Below are positions 39,429 to 51,583 of a DNA stretch of 64,000 nucleotides, piece after piece. Position 1 is the stretch's first letter, and every line of letters starts with the position of its first letter. The notes under the pieces are model-generated. The model saw only the letters and a list, made by a program, of their open reading frames with translations, made no database searches and was not told where the DNA came from. Source of the stretch: Pseudoscleropodium purum (lineage: Eukaryota; Streptophyta; Bryopsida; Hypnales; Brachytheciaceae); contig OZ017797.1 of the NCBI GenBank assembly GCA_963969395.1, positions 41,416,001 to 41,480,000 of the forward strand, given 5' to 3'. Both the position numbers and the translations under genes were made by a program.

Positions 39429-42400
39429 ATGTTGAGGAAGATGTTCAGTGATTCGGTCAGCTCTACGACAGGGACGAACGTGGGCTCGGCTTACGCCTAC
39501 AAACGCTTGCCTTCGCGTGATCGCGCGCTTACTGATATTCTCGTCGAACGCATGAATAGCGATTCAGGAACAGGTGCGGTGTCTTCCTGAAACTACTGTT
39601 GCGCTAATATGGAAATTGAGTTCACTTGATGTAGGTCGGTGCTTGATTGGATTGCACTATACCACCACGGTGGCCACTATTGAGAAGACTGACCACCAAC
39701 ATCGTTGCACGCAGCAGTTTACTTGGAAACGCCATTATTGCCTGGATCATCTGAACCAGGATGGCGACTCTCCCTCCCTCACGTGCTTACTGCTACTCTG
39801 GCTTCAGTTCTGTTTGGATACCACATGGGGTAAGCGTGTCCTTTCACATGGCCTGTGTAAAACATCCTCTTTTCGTAATAAAGGGATGGGAAACAACGAA
39901 CTGAACTGTAGGTCTATTTGTGGCGTCTGCAGTTGCATTTTGGGAAATTACCCTCATTCTTTCATTTGCAGTCACATCTTATTGGATGTGATGAAGTGAG
40001 TGACAATGCTGTATTTATTGTGTGCAGAGTGGTGAATGTACCTCTTCAGCACATAGGAAAAGACTTATTATTTTCAGGGCACACAATCTTAGAAGGTTTA
40101 TCTCTGACGGTGGTTCATGTTGTCTGCATGGCAGAGGGCTCATTCTTCAACTTTGATGAGATGTATTCTGCCGTTTGCGATGCCTGTATCTTACTATGGA
40201 TGTTATGACTTAAGATTTTTTCAAGTCCTTATTCTAACGAGCTTGTCTTGGTTGTGAATTTTACAGGATTTGTGGTAAGTGTAAGTTTGGCAAGTGCGTT
40301 TGTGGGTTGTGCAGTCAGTGGTTCAATTGCTGATGTTGTGGGGAGACGGCGGGCCTTTCAGATCAGCTGTATACCCATGATTTTTGGTGCCATAATCAGG
40401 TGTGACCACGCTTGACTTGAAATTTGGGGAGCTCTTGCATCGGTTTCCAAATATTTTGTGGATACTCTGGAACTGAGGAATCAGTGTTTCTGAGCATGAC
40501 TGGACTTCGTTTTTTTATTTTTCTTGCAGCGCGATCGCCACACATGTACGAGCTATGATTTTGGGACGCTTCATTGTTGGGCTGGGGTTGGGGTTGTCTG
40601 GCCCAGTAACTGCAATGTATGTGTCAGAGGTAATGCCCGTTCTTTATCTATTTGATATTGGCACATAACCAAACCGCTTTGATTTCTGCTTAACTGAAAT
40701 GCGTCTGTCTGTTGCAGATATCACCTCCATCCGTACGTGGCACGTACGGTAGTTTTGTTCAGATTGCCACATGTATTGGCATCCTCGTATCATTAGTTGC
40801 TGGGCTTCCTGCACAATCGGTTTTGGGGTGGTAAGCCTCCGCTCCAGGTCTAATTTTCGGCTCGTGTTTATACGTGGAGACGTATGACTGGGTACCAATG
40901 TTGTTGATTTTGCTTCAGTTGAGTCTACTCTTTTGGGTTTGCGCAAGGTGCATGGGTAGCCTGGGTTAGGGTAATTAAGCTGTCTCTTTTGATAGCGTAT
41001 TGAATGGTTTTTCTGAGATCATATATACGATCTAGGTGGAGGACGTGTTTTTGGATTGCAGTAATACCTGCTGCAATGCTTGCCTTTGGAATGGAACTTT
41101 GCGCAGAAAGTCCACGTTGGCTTTTTAAGGTGCGAAACTTACGCTGTTCAGCGACTGACTGAATATTCTGATTGTCACAGGAGGGTTTCGCTCCTTTACT
41201 TGCGTGATTTGTAGCGATTCTGTATCGTTCTTGCACAGAATTTCCAGAATTGTCGAATATAAGATGCACTTGTGCTTGGCTGCTGTAGGATTGTTTTAAT
41301 TAATTAGCAGTGACCCTTATTCGTCATTAGTTAAATATTGAATAGAAAATGTGAAATGTCACAGCCTTTAGGATGAACTTTTGGAAAATCAAAACTTTGA
41401 CCAAGCGAGTGCATTGCCATGATTGTTCCAGCACTTGTACGTTACCATATTTTATATACAATGCATCTTTGAACCAGTGATGTTTTTTTAAAGAGAATTA
41501 GACAAGCTTACTGAAAAGCTTTCATCCATCGGTAAAAGGAACTCGCTTCTAAAGTGCCGAAGAGCCTCACTTCTACAGCATTGGGCTATTGGGTTTTGGC
41601 AGCAAGGGAGACCAGCTGAGGCAGAAGTCGAGTTAGGGAGACTCTGGGGTTCTTCACACGTGAAACAAGCTATGGCTGACCTAGTTCGGAATGAGCAAAC
41701 TCAGGACAATGGCACAACATCATGGCGTGCCTTAATCGATCCCAGATACATTAGAGGTAATCACCGAAAGTAGCGACTGGGTTTTGACTAGTTTCGCATT
41801 TTTATCGATTTGTTGATGCAACAACAACAGCATCAGCATCAGCGGGTGGTAACTTTTTATAGATTCTTTCTGGAAGTGATGATTGTGGGATATTCTAGTG
41901 ACAATTCTGATCCTTATTATGGGCTGGGTGGCATTTGTGAGGCAGTGGTGACAATTGGTGCTGCTTTATTTGCTTTCCAACAGTTTGCAGGGATCAATGC
42001 GATCTTCTATTTCTCATCAACGGTCTTCCGAGAGGCAGGGATGACTTCAGATGTGGCTGCCAGTGTTCTGGTTGGAGTTGTTAACCTGCTCGGTACGTTT
42101 GTTAACCAGTTGTATTTTCATGTTATGGAGCGTTATACCGTTGTAACATTGGAAATGGAACATGATGTTTCATGTATGATTATTATCTATAACTTACATG
42201 TGGTGATCCAATATGACAGCTTCATTTGTAGCTGCGTCGCTTATGGATTCACTTGGTCGAAGGAGTCTTCTGATTATGAGCTTCTCAGGCATGGTAAGGT
42301 TCAAAGCTCTCAGTATGCTAAGTATTATGAAAGCTTTAATTTGTGTACAGTTTGTAATAGCTAGTTACCGGTTCCTGAAACGTCCAAGAAGTCCTGTATC

Positions 42401-43581
42401 TGGTCGATTTCGTTTTTTCTTATTTATCTGGGTATTGCTTAATTTCTTTCTGCTGAATCTTTCAGTTCCGACTGCTATTTTGATAGGTTTCGGGACGTGT
42501 CTGTCATTGTGAACCCATGTAGAGGGCTTAGATATGTAAAGCCTGCAGTAAATCCTCAAATTTCACTTTTGAAGTTTGAGTTTTATTTACTCAGATCTTA
42601 TTCTTGGACGCAGGGTGTGGCAATGGGGCTGCAAGCTCTTGTTGCCGCGGTACCTATGTTTGCTTCACTTAACGCATCTGTTGCCCTGCTTGGAACTTTA
42701 TTGTAAGTACTTTTGCATCGCCCCAATGTCATTAACTTGTTGCAAATAATCGACAGTTTTGATTTATTGAATACTTTATTTTGATTTTTAAACTCAGTCT
42801 CAACTTCTCAGGGAAAACTAAATGACGGCATTAGTTTAGACTTCTTTAGTCTTGAATCGTATCATTTCTGCTCGTAGTGAAATGGAATTGTTGATATTGG
42901 TTGGAGGCACTGTGTTATAACATTTTGAGATTTTGAGATTTGTTTTCTTCAATGTGACGCAGGTACGTCTTTATGTTTGCCCTAGGGGCAGGACCTGTGC
43001 CTGCCTTGCTACTGCCAGAGATTTTTCCTGATCGGATTCGTGCTAAGGGCATGGCTGTTGCAATGTGTGTTCATTGGGTAAGTGTTGTTTTTAAAATCTT
43101 CGGGGCGTACGAGACGTATTCTGCCATTAAAATCAATGATACCTTCAGGAAATATTAGTTTGATTTATGTAGAAGTTGCTGGGATATGTCTTGATAATAA
43201 GTCTGGTTTGGGTGTAAATAATGAATACTGTGACCCGTTCTTATAACCAAGTTCTATGAGAGGTTTATTAATTATTCCTGGACCGTCTCATGTCATCAAG
43301 TTGTTGGAAACTCTAAAGCGTGGGGAAAATTAGTGCCCATTTCGTGATTTTGATCTGTGTGGTGTTTAACACGTTACTTTGTGCAGGTTGCGAATTTCTT
43401 GGTGGGTTTGACGTTCTTGCACTTGCTCAAAACTCTTGGCACAAGTATCCTCTATTTGATCTTCACAATGGTGTGCTTCTGTGCCACTCTATTCGTGAAA
43501 CAGAATGTCATTGAGACCAAAGGGCGGACGTTGGAAGAGATCGAGTGTATGCTCCTTCCTACGTTAGATGAGATTGAGTAG
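39429..43581 (+). CDS. Plastidic-glucose-transporter-family sugar carrier (MFS, SGB1-like)
   Basis: Thirteen exons with consistent phases: 39429-39573, 39760-39829, 40028-40095, 40267-40399, 40530-40629, 40718-40830, 41036-41129, 41603-41756, 41946-42092, 42220-42293, 42614-42702, 42963-43077 and 43387-43581. They give 498 residues, the normal length for a 12-helix MFS sugar porter. Signatures: GRRRAFQ at 120-126 (loop 2-3), ESPRWLFK at 234-241 after helix 6, QQFAGIN at 304-310 (helix 7 sugar-binding QQ-GIN), GAGPVPALLLPE near 404-415 and ETKGRTLEEIE at 477-487. The overall match from memory is closest to Arabidopsis At1g79820 (SGB1) and its relatives. That family moves hexose across plastid or Golgi membranes. 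The N-terminus (about 48 residues) is hydrophilic without an obvious transit peptide, so location is open. All introns are GT-AG and about 80-480 bp. Confidence 0.95.
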
Positions 43582-44736
43582 CTTGTATATAGATAGGTCC
43601 CATCACCTGTTGCGGGCTTGAAATTTTGTTCCCCTTCCAGGCATCCATAGTACATGTCATGTGAGGTAGAGGTAGAATCACTCAATGATCTACTGAAGTC
43701 TTTCACATTAATTAGCTTGTTCAAATGGAGAATGCGGCGGATTTAACACGCTGCCTGTGACGTTATTTTCTACACCCTACCTACTATCATATGCCCTTGT
43801 AGACCCAAGTATTTTCGAAATATTCCCATTCTTTCCAGTAAGATTGGTTAGTTGAACCAGTAGTAAGTCAAACGTACTTTGCACCTATGGGTGTACTTCA
43901 ACCATAAACATTCAGTGATTGGACTCACTGATTTCATCAACATAATCTTTCTTTGAGGAATAAAAGATGGAGACTTTTTGGTGATCTGGAGTGTTCTATT
44001 TGATAGTTTTATGCCTCGTGAACTTTGGATTCAGGATGAGGTAGAGCTGCCCATTCTTGTTTGCATCCCAATTCCGTCATCTACTTCTGGCTCCAATTTC
44101 ACTTAAAATCTCCCTCAATTCTCTTTGTTTTATGACAATTAGAGAATTTATGATGATTTCTCTCTCCATTAATAAAAAATATCTAGTACTTAAACAGATG
44201 GTTGTGGGTTGTTTATGAGTTGTTAATGAATTAATTTTGCAGTGGTTTTGTAATTTCAAAGTTGATGACTTCAAAAATTCATAGAAATTACAATTTTGAT
44301 CAAAAAATTATAATTCCACTTAGGTTTGACTTGCAAAACAAGTGCACATGTTTTGAAAATATGCACCCTTTCTTGGAATTTATGTACCCTTCTTGGAATT
44401 GATTCTAAGATAGTCAAATTGCAAATTTGTATGGCAATGGACATTTCTATCTTATATGATTGTATTTGTCATGTCAATGATTCTAGAATAGGTTTTTACA
44501 ATTGTAGATTTTTTATATCTTCCATCAAACTAAAAAAGAAGATGATTAGAATTGAAGTCATCAATTTTAATGTACTTAATCGTAATGCCTCTAAATTTGA
44601 TTCATGTTTATGCATTGGGCTTCACAATGTTCTTAAATATCATAGATTTCATTTAAAGAACTTGAAAAACATAAATCCTAAAAATATGCAATGGATATTT
44701 TGTATCTTTTAGATGCTCATATTGAAGAATGTACAA
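43582..44736. other. 3' flank of the sugar carrier and AT-rich spacer
   Basis: The first few hundred bases are the likely 3' UTR and polyadenylation zone. The rest is AT-rich. The open frame at 44326-44712 shows no domain or codon signature I can support. Confidence 0.4.
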
Positions 44737-44964
44737 TTAACCTTGTAACACTACTACAGACATTGAATGTCTGATAGACGACACAATTATTTTGTATAGT
44801 ACAAAAGTGCAACTATTCATCTTGAGAGTTTTGTTATGAAAAGGGAACATCTTCTATAATAGTTTGACTTCCAATGAATAGTTTTTCATTTTTTTAAGCG
44901 GTTAATTTTGATATTATTAGAAAGGATGATTTCTTTGGAAATTGGCTCGTCCTTATAGGATTAA
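44737..44964 (+). mobile_element. ~227-bp TTAA MITE, copy 3
   Basis: The ends are TTAA-CCTTGTAAC and TCCTTATAGGA-TTAA; 228 bp. The interior aligns with 38613-38839 and 8269-8495. It lies between the convergent 3' ends of the sugar carrier and the ESS2 homologue. Confidence 0.65.
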
Positions 44965-45921
44965 ATTCAAGACATTTGAATTTTTATTTTTATTTTTATT
45001 TTTTCAAAAGGGATAATTTAGCTAGAAAGTGGTGTACTATCCAAATCATTTCAATACTTTTTTCCTTTAAAACTTTAATTTTGATGTACATAATAGTTTT
45101 TTTGCTTTTCAGCAAATCTAACAAAATGAAGCTTCTAAAGTTCAGTATAATTTCTACTTGACTTGAAAATTTTGAAAATATCCTTAAAATAAACATTTTA
45201 GTGAAATTTGAAGTTAAAAAATATATAACCACATTTATAGATATGGAGTGATATGGAAATTTTCTTTATACCACTACATTCTAGACAACACTTATACCTT
45301 AATATACTTCTATATTAAGTTTGAATATGATTATAGTTGATATGAATGATCTTCAATTTTTCTTCAATAATTCATGATAATTTCAAATTTATATAAAAAA
45401 ATTTGAAAACTTAATGACAAATATGAGACATGAGATTTATCTCTCAAAAATAAAACCAATAAATGAATATACGGTCATGTGACTTTCAAGTTTGAATACA
45501 GTCATAGGCTCCATCCCTTAGGGGTTAAATGGACCATGTCATAGGAGGAACAGAAGGTGGACCTTACAAATGACAAGAGTACAAGTATGCCTTCGCATGA
45601 ATGTAAAAGCTACCTGAAAATAGTAGTGCGAGGAGAGCGCACATACACACTCTACATTGGAAACTCTAAACATCACTTAATGGCATACTTACTGGTTTGC
45701 TCTTGCAATTTCCGACTAATTGCTTAAACAGTGCCATGGTGATGATAATGCAGTACCAAGCAGAAATGTTGTACCACTACAAGTCACCATAAGGCACAAG
45801 TCACCAAGGCCACTCTGGGTACTAACAGTAGACTGGAACCAAGAATATGATACAATGGATTCCACCCCATTCCATGAGCAGTTTGAACTCAACTTTGGAG
45901 TTCACAGCAATCCAAAATTGT
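44965..45921. other. spacer and likely 3' UTR of the ESS2 homologue
   Basis: AT-rich up to about 45500, where a lone TTTAGGGG-TTAAA-type element end occurs (CTTAGGGGTTAAA near 45518). From about 45560 the composition resembles transcribed sequence, and this is probably the 3' UTR of the minus-strand gene. Confidence 0.35.
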
Positions 45922-47838
45922 TCAAGGCATGGAGGGCTGTACCGAGGGAGATCGCAGAGGAAGACTGTCCTCTCTACCAAGGACGCTTCTCGAGCGTAAA
46001 GCATGCCGAGTCAGCCGGGGAGTACCTGGAGAAGCCCCATAGCTAGCCCTCAGCCTAGCGTCCACGGAGGATGACGACTTTGCCATAGCCTTGTTTACAA
46101 ACTTCTGAGCTGCAGCAGACAAACCGGGGATGGGGCTTAAACCTCCGGCACCCCTTGCAGGCGATGGAGAGAATCTGGGAGAAAAGAACTTGGCTTTCTC
46201 TCTTAAGCTCCGAGCAGCATCTCTAGAAAGAGCATGGGCTCTCGCATCCCTAGTAGGAGGAACAGGAATCTTAAAATGAGGTCCTTCTCCGTTCCCACCG
46301 ATACCAACTGGAGTATCTTCGGTTTCTAACCTCAAAGGTGTCCCTTCGATTTCTCCCCAGGTCATAAATGGCGATTCATCCACTCCTGGAGCGGGTGACG
46401 GAGTAGCCACGTAACTGTATCCGGCACCGGGGTGTCCGACTGCTTTCGCTTGCTGACTGTCCAGCGCTTGTGGGGTCCTCCTCAAATCTTCCAGATCGTA
46501 CCTTTTGCGTGCTCTTTCGGCATCCCGTTGAGCGAACGGCCAAGCCTGCGGGGTTCCACCTGCAACTGGAGTGTACAAAATTGCCACCGTGTCTTCCTCT
46601 CTCACTTTGGAGTCAAACATCTTGCCATGGAAACGAGTGTTCCGCATTGCAATAGCCTTGGGAGGACCTTCAACGAGCTCCTCCTTCTCTCCCTGCGTCA
46701 ACGGAGCGTCTTCCCTTTCTGCAGAATCATACATGAGGAGATTCTTAGCCCTGTACTTCCAGGTTTCCAGAGTCGCAAATGGCTGATTGGAAGTCCCAAA
46801 TCCATCAGTGACACGGTCATCTGCACAAACGACGCCAACACCAGAGTGAGTAACAATCTGCCCAAAACATAGACGAGCAAAACTCGATTGGCAGTCAAAA
46901 CAGCTTCTAGGATAAAGAAAAAAATGGTTAAACGTAAGGGTAGTAGAGTAAGACCCGATGACCCTTGCAAATTCCTAAGTGCATTCAGTCCTACAGAATC
47001 CAACCCCAAATGACTACACTAGACTAGTCTGTTTCTTGCAAACGCCAAACTATTCATTCAAGGTGCAAAACATTCACTGTTAATTATTGACATCTAGAGC
47101 ACGTCATAAGACCACGTCATACGCGCGGGAATCGATAAACAGGCACTTACTTGCATGTTCAATTCGTAAATTAGGATCCACAAGTCCTTCCTCGCCAAGA
47201 AACTCAAATTTCTGCTTCCGCTGCTTGTTCACCTTCTCTAAAATCTTGGAAAAACTAGCGTTATCCTCGCTCGTGTATTTTCTCAAGAACTCGTCGAGCT
47301 TCAAATTTGTGTCCACGGCAGGTCCATTCTCATTTTCACGTGCAGCAGCGACAGTAGTAGACGGAAATAGGCCTGACACGCTGGGTGAAGCTGCTGACCG
47401 TAGCGAAACTGCGGGACTCGCCAGGCCCGAAATCATCGAGGCTGGGGTATCCGGTATGTTGGTGATAGGAGTGCCGTCTCTTTCCCCGTCCTCCCTCGCC
47501 TTTTCCCGCCTCCTACGGATGATATTCATTTGCGCATCACGAATGATCACCGGATCGCCGCTTCGAACAGCCTCCAACCACTCTAATCGGTTCCGAAGCT
47601 TCGGAATGTCGGGGAAAAAATCTCGCTCGATAATCTTCTCGATAGCCGCGACATATGTGTCTTCGTCCAGCGGAACCTGTGAATTCTTCCGTTTTCTCGG
47701 AAAGGACGCCAGCCCTGATACACGATCAGACGTGGAAGCAGAAGCAGACGCCAGAGCGCCATAGCCTCGACTGCCTGCGCTTGGAGAAGGTGAAGGGGGT
47801 ACAATATGGCGCGGAGATTGGCCTGGCGATGCCAACAT
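45922..47838 (-). CDS. ESS2: ESS2 / DGCR14-like nuclear splicing protein
   Basis: Two exons, 47838-47151 and 46820-45922, join in phase (A|AT) across a GT-AG intron of 330 bp and give 528 residues. N-terminal hallmarks of the ESS2/DGCR14 (Es2) family: LDEDTYVAAIEKIIERDFFP at about 57-76, followed by IPKLRNRLEWLEA, and LDEFLRKYTSEDNASF with a basic helix KVNKQRKQKFEFL further on. Exon 2 carries the conserved KNLLMYD, AIAMRNTRFHG and FMTWGEIEGTPLRL stretches. It ends in a Ser/Arg/Pro-rich tail with LREKA and SYGASPGTP motifs. The family is nuclear and associates with late spliceosomal complexes; Arabidopsis At3g07790 is the expected counterpart. The ATG at 47838 opens directly into conserved sequence. 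Complete, no lesions. Confidence 0.95.
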
Positions 47839-48660
47839 CTTTAAAAGCTAGAGATGAATGAAAATAACGCTATATCCAAGGGAAGTCACACCCCACAACA
47901 ATACCAAACCCTAATTCTTGGATGGTGACGAACCACGCTCCAACATACACCAACCCCGCGGAAAAGTGCTCCAGGAATTCTTCCGCTAAGCAAAAATTTC
48001 CAAAAAGGATGCTTCTGTGTCCACCAAACCCTAATAGCCAAAGTCGCACCTCCCTGCTAACCCAACCACCACGCCAATTGACCTCTCCCTTTCAAAGAGA
48101 GAGAAATATCTTCACTCTAAAGAGGAAACTAAGCCCGCAACGTGCGATTAATCTTGCAGCCGAAAAATATCATTATTATCTAGACTGAAAAGGATAGAGT
48201 CACGTAGAACCGAAATGAGGCTCTGCTAGGTAACAGCTCCGGCTCACTATGAACGACAAGCAATGTCGGCAGAGCCTTAGAACATAAGACAGAGCGCTGA
48301 AATCTGACTCGAATAAGGAGCGAACCCTACTAGCCCTCCACCAACTCCTCCCAAACCTGATACGCACAGAGTGCCCCTTCGACTCCTGGCGCTCGATTCT
48401 AAATGGATATGCTCCAAAAGATAAACCACAACATCCCCAGCGCTCGTATGGCCACGAAACGACATGCAAAATTCCCGAGCAATTGTAAGACGACGAGTGA
48501 CTGGCTGCGGCGTCCACAAACTTAAACACCGCCCTCACTCTTCAACAGCAGCAACGAAACAGCTGCATCCTTGGCGGAAATATGGATGAAACTTGGATGT
48601 GTATGAAATGAACACGCAAGCAGCGACCATCAGGACGGAAAGTACTCCGGGTTGAAACAA
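47839..48660 (-). promoter_or_regulatory. 5' flank of the ESS2 homologue
   Basis: Less AT-rich than the distal sequence, with frequent short C-rich words, as expected for a plant promoter and 5' UTR. No TATA box or conserved upstream ORF stands out. Confidence 0.35.
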
Positions 48661-48678
48661 TACTGCTGCAAAGGGTTT

Positions 48679-48753
48679 ACAGTATAGTATTGAAAGTGTA
48701 TTGTTGTAGTACAAAAGTAATACTGCAACAATTCACTTTCAATACTTTACTGT
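48679..48753. repeat. near-perfect 33-bp-arm hairpin upstream of the ESS2 homologue
   Basis: The arms 48679-48711 and 48721-48753 pair at 30 of 33 positions, with a 9-nt loop. The word AATACT recurs on both sides outside the arms (near 48660 and 48780), suggesting a slightly larger palindromic element. It begins about 0.84 kb upstream of the start codon of the neighbouring minus-strand gene. Confidence 0.75.
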
Positions 48754-48929
48754 GAAAGGAGTGAAACCATTGAAATAGTATTGCAATAAGACTAAGAGAG
48801 AGGGGATTAGTTCCCAATGTGATGGCTACATGCCACGGCACTCATGTATCACTTCGTTAGTCATTATTGTGGGTGATTTATGGAATGGATGAGAAAATGG
48901 CGCTCAACTGACCTTGGGGAACACACTAA

Positions 48930-50415
48930 GGGAAAGCATTAGAAGAATTTTAGGGGAGGGCTGTTTTAGGCTTGTTCCCCCGAAGTTCCCAACAATTAAA
49001 GAATGCTAGGCTATTAGAATTTTTTTTTTAATAAATTTTTTTTATTCTTAAAATGCAAAAGAGTTGAAATTTTTTTTTATTTCTTTTTTAAATTCAAAAA
49101 CCAATTTCAAAAGCACCTAATACCAACACTATCCAAATGTAGTACATCATTGTAATTAAATCTATTTACTTCAAAAGATTTCCAAGGTTTTAGAGGTGAC
49201 AATTATGGGTACACAAAAGAATATGGGTGCTAATACCTTAACTTATTCTAATGGGTTACAAAGGGGTTGGCAAGTACTTGCATGCTCTTTAGATTGAGAA
49301 TGGTTATTGTGCAAAGAACTTTTTGGGTCAACAAAGGTAGAAATCCTAATTCTCTTCGCAATGACTTTATAGAATTGGGCATCTTTTTCTTATTTATTCC
49401 ACCTCAAATTAAAACTAGGACTCCTCCTTTTGTATGATGAATGATGACTACCACTCCCTTTGCCCTACTAAAAACTTCTAAATCAAACATAGATCATATG
49501 CCTCTAAAAAACTCCATTTACTGATTTTAACCATTGAGGACCACTAAACAATCTCATGGAGGCAAGTGAAATGATTTGAGGAGCATTCCTCATCTAGCAA
49601 TCTTAGTATTGCCTATATGAGGCACCTTATACTTGGTGCTTCCTCAAACAATAGTATTGATGATGAGTTTGATGACCACATAGGTGCTATGAGGGTTTGT
49701 TCATAAAGTAGTCTAGTTTTCTTTGTTGTGGGTATTGAGGTTAGGACAAATACTTCTAGAATCATATTTCTACCAACCTTTAAAACATCAAGAATAACAA
49801 ACCAACAATATTTGTAAACTATACTTAAATATGATACTTTCCATGTATTGTATATGAATTTTGGGTGCCTAAATGACGCTGCCTATTGTAAACTGGAGAT
49901 TTTGCATAGATCTAAGGGATGGATTGTTGGATTTTGAATGCATGTATCACTTGTTCAAAGACAAAAAATACAATTAATCCATTATGAGAAAAAATTTAGA
50001 GATTTTTAATAAGACAAAAGGGAATAGCTTGCAATTTCAAGTCTTCAAGAATGTCTTGTATTTATTAGATTGTCTTATACAAACTTGCATTAGATGTTTC
50101 TTAGTTCTTGTAGAAGGCTACGAGTTCCTTTAGTTTTTTGAACTCTAGAAATTCCAATGCAGTAGTTGCTTGATATGGCACAATGATTGCCATGTCAAAT
50201 AATTTAAAAAAAAATGAATTTTTAAATATTGAAAAAAAAATTATAAATTGAAAAAAAAATTATAAATTTAATTTTTTTTTATAAATTGAAATTTTTTTTT
50301 AATATTTTTTATCATTAAAAAATCTAATAGTGTACCTTTAGTTTGCAGAAAGTAGAATAAGCCTAAAATGGCTTTTCCTTTGCTTGAAATCTCATCTAAT
50401 GTATTTCATGCACTT
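48930..50415. mobile_element. candidate ~1.45-kb TIR element
   Basis: The left end (GAAAGCATTAGA...GCTGTTTTAGGCTTGTTC...CTATTAGAATTTTTT) recurs inverted at the right end as GAAATACATTAGA...GCCATTTTAGGCTTATTC...CTATTAGATTTTTTAAT. This makes imperfect terminal inverted repeats of roughly 90-100 bp with the same motif order. The interior is non-coding, with A/T homopolymer blocks near 49020-49090 and 50200-50310. I could not find a clear target duplication, so the superfamily is open (a MULE is possible). Confidence 0.5.
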
Positions 50416-50511
50416 TTGTACTTGATTCATTTTTGATACGAGAACAAATGTCAAAATAAACAAACATATTGCAATGAATGAGTTATTGGTATTTATTGAG
50501 GAATTGGTATA

Positions 50512-51446
50512 TTAATCCCTAAAATTCCATGACTATATATTCACCAAAAATGCTCCAAAACTGCCAATTCTAGAACAACTACTAAATTTTTGGAAAAAAA
50601 CAATTTTTGACACATGTAACCATAGGATCTTGCTATATGATGACTTGAAAATATGTGGTATAAATTTCAGAAAATTCCACCACGTGGATTGTAAGATATA
50701 AACATTCAAATTCACCAAAACCATTTTTTCAACCCTACAAAAAATTGGGCAGCTAAACTTCACAAGCTCAATTTTCTATGAAAAAGTGACCAAAATGGTG
50801 GTGCTTTTTTGGATTCTTTTTCCTAGACAAGTTGATCAAATGCTTGAAAATTTTCAAATCATTTGGAGTAGTGCAACATATAGAAAAAAATAGTAAGTAG
50901 GTAGTAGTAGAGAATGATTCAAAATTCAAAATTATTCAAAATTGAAATATGGAATTGAAAAACGTCAATCCCAATGGTTGAAGTGTTGCAATAAGCAATT
51001 TACATCCTAGGATTTTATTTTTTTTCCAAAAATATTGAAAATTGGATAAGGTAAAGTATTTCAAAGTTTATTTTAGAGTAGGGAGTCCATATTTTAGCCC
51101 ACAAATAAAAAATCCTCATAACTTTTGACTTGTTGATCAAAATGGAATGATTTAAAGCTTTCCTTGTATATATAAGTCTAGAAAACCAATTTCAAATTTT
51201 GGTTTCTAAAAAAAAAGATTTTTTCTAATCTGTCCAAATTGCCTAGTTACGAAAAAAAATAATACATGAGGCTATAACTTTTGACTCCTATTTTCAAGTG
51301 TCATGAAATTTATTGCATATGAAAGATATTTCTTGTCCATACCTTCTACTAAAATTTTAGCCTTAAATATGTAAATTTTTGGTCACAATGGCCTATCTAA
51401 AATTTCTATACAGGCAAAAAATGCAGTCCGGTCTTTTAGGGGTTAA
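50512..51446 (+). mobile_element. ~0.9-kb TTAA TIR element
   Basis: The ends are TTAA-TCCCTAAAATTCC and TCTTTTAGGGG-TTAA. The interior aligns on the same strand with 16496-17400 (GTAACCATAG, CAATGGTTGAAGTGTT-like, CATAACTTTTGACT and AAATGGAATGATT blocks). Non-coding. Confidence 0.6.
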
Positions 51447-51557
51447 ATTAAGGTATCAACTTCATTATTTAGAGATACAACAAGTAGATCTTTATATCTT
51501 AGAGTCAAAACTTTCATGATCTATTATTTAAAAAACCTTGTTTGGACAAACATATGC

Positions 51558-51574
51558 GCACACACACACACACA
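51558..51574 (+). repeat. (CA)n microsatellite
   Basis: A short CA run directly left of the 3' terminus of copy C of the 3.55-kb repeat. Confidence 0.9.
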
Positions 51575-51583
51575 AATATACAT

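Noticed and set aside
41810..42512. Long plus-strand frames that include intron sequence of the sugar carrier
   Set aside because: They run through splice sites; the spliced model keeps phase through all 13 exons and matches the family end to end.
46432..47764. Plus-strand frames of 146 and 225 codons
   Set aside because: Antisense shadows of the ESS2 homologue, whose minus-strand protein is clearly conserved.
7499..51446. CCCTAAA/TTTAGGG words as interstitial telomere repeats
   Set aside because: They occur singly at the ends of TIR elements next to TTAA, not as tandem arrays.
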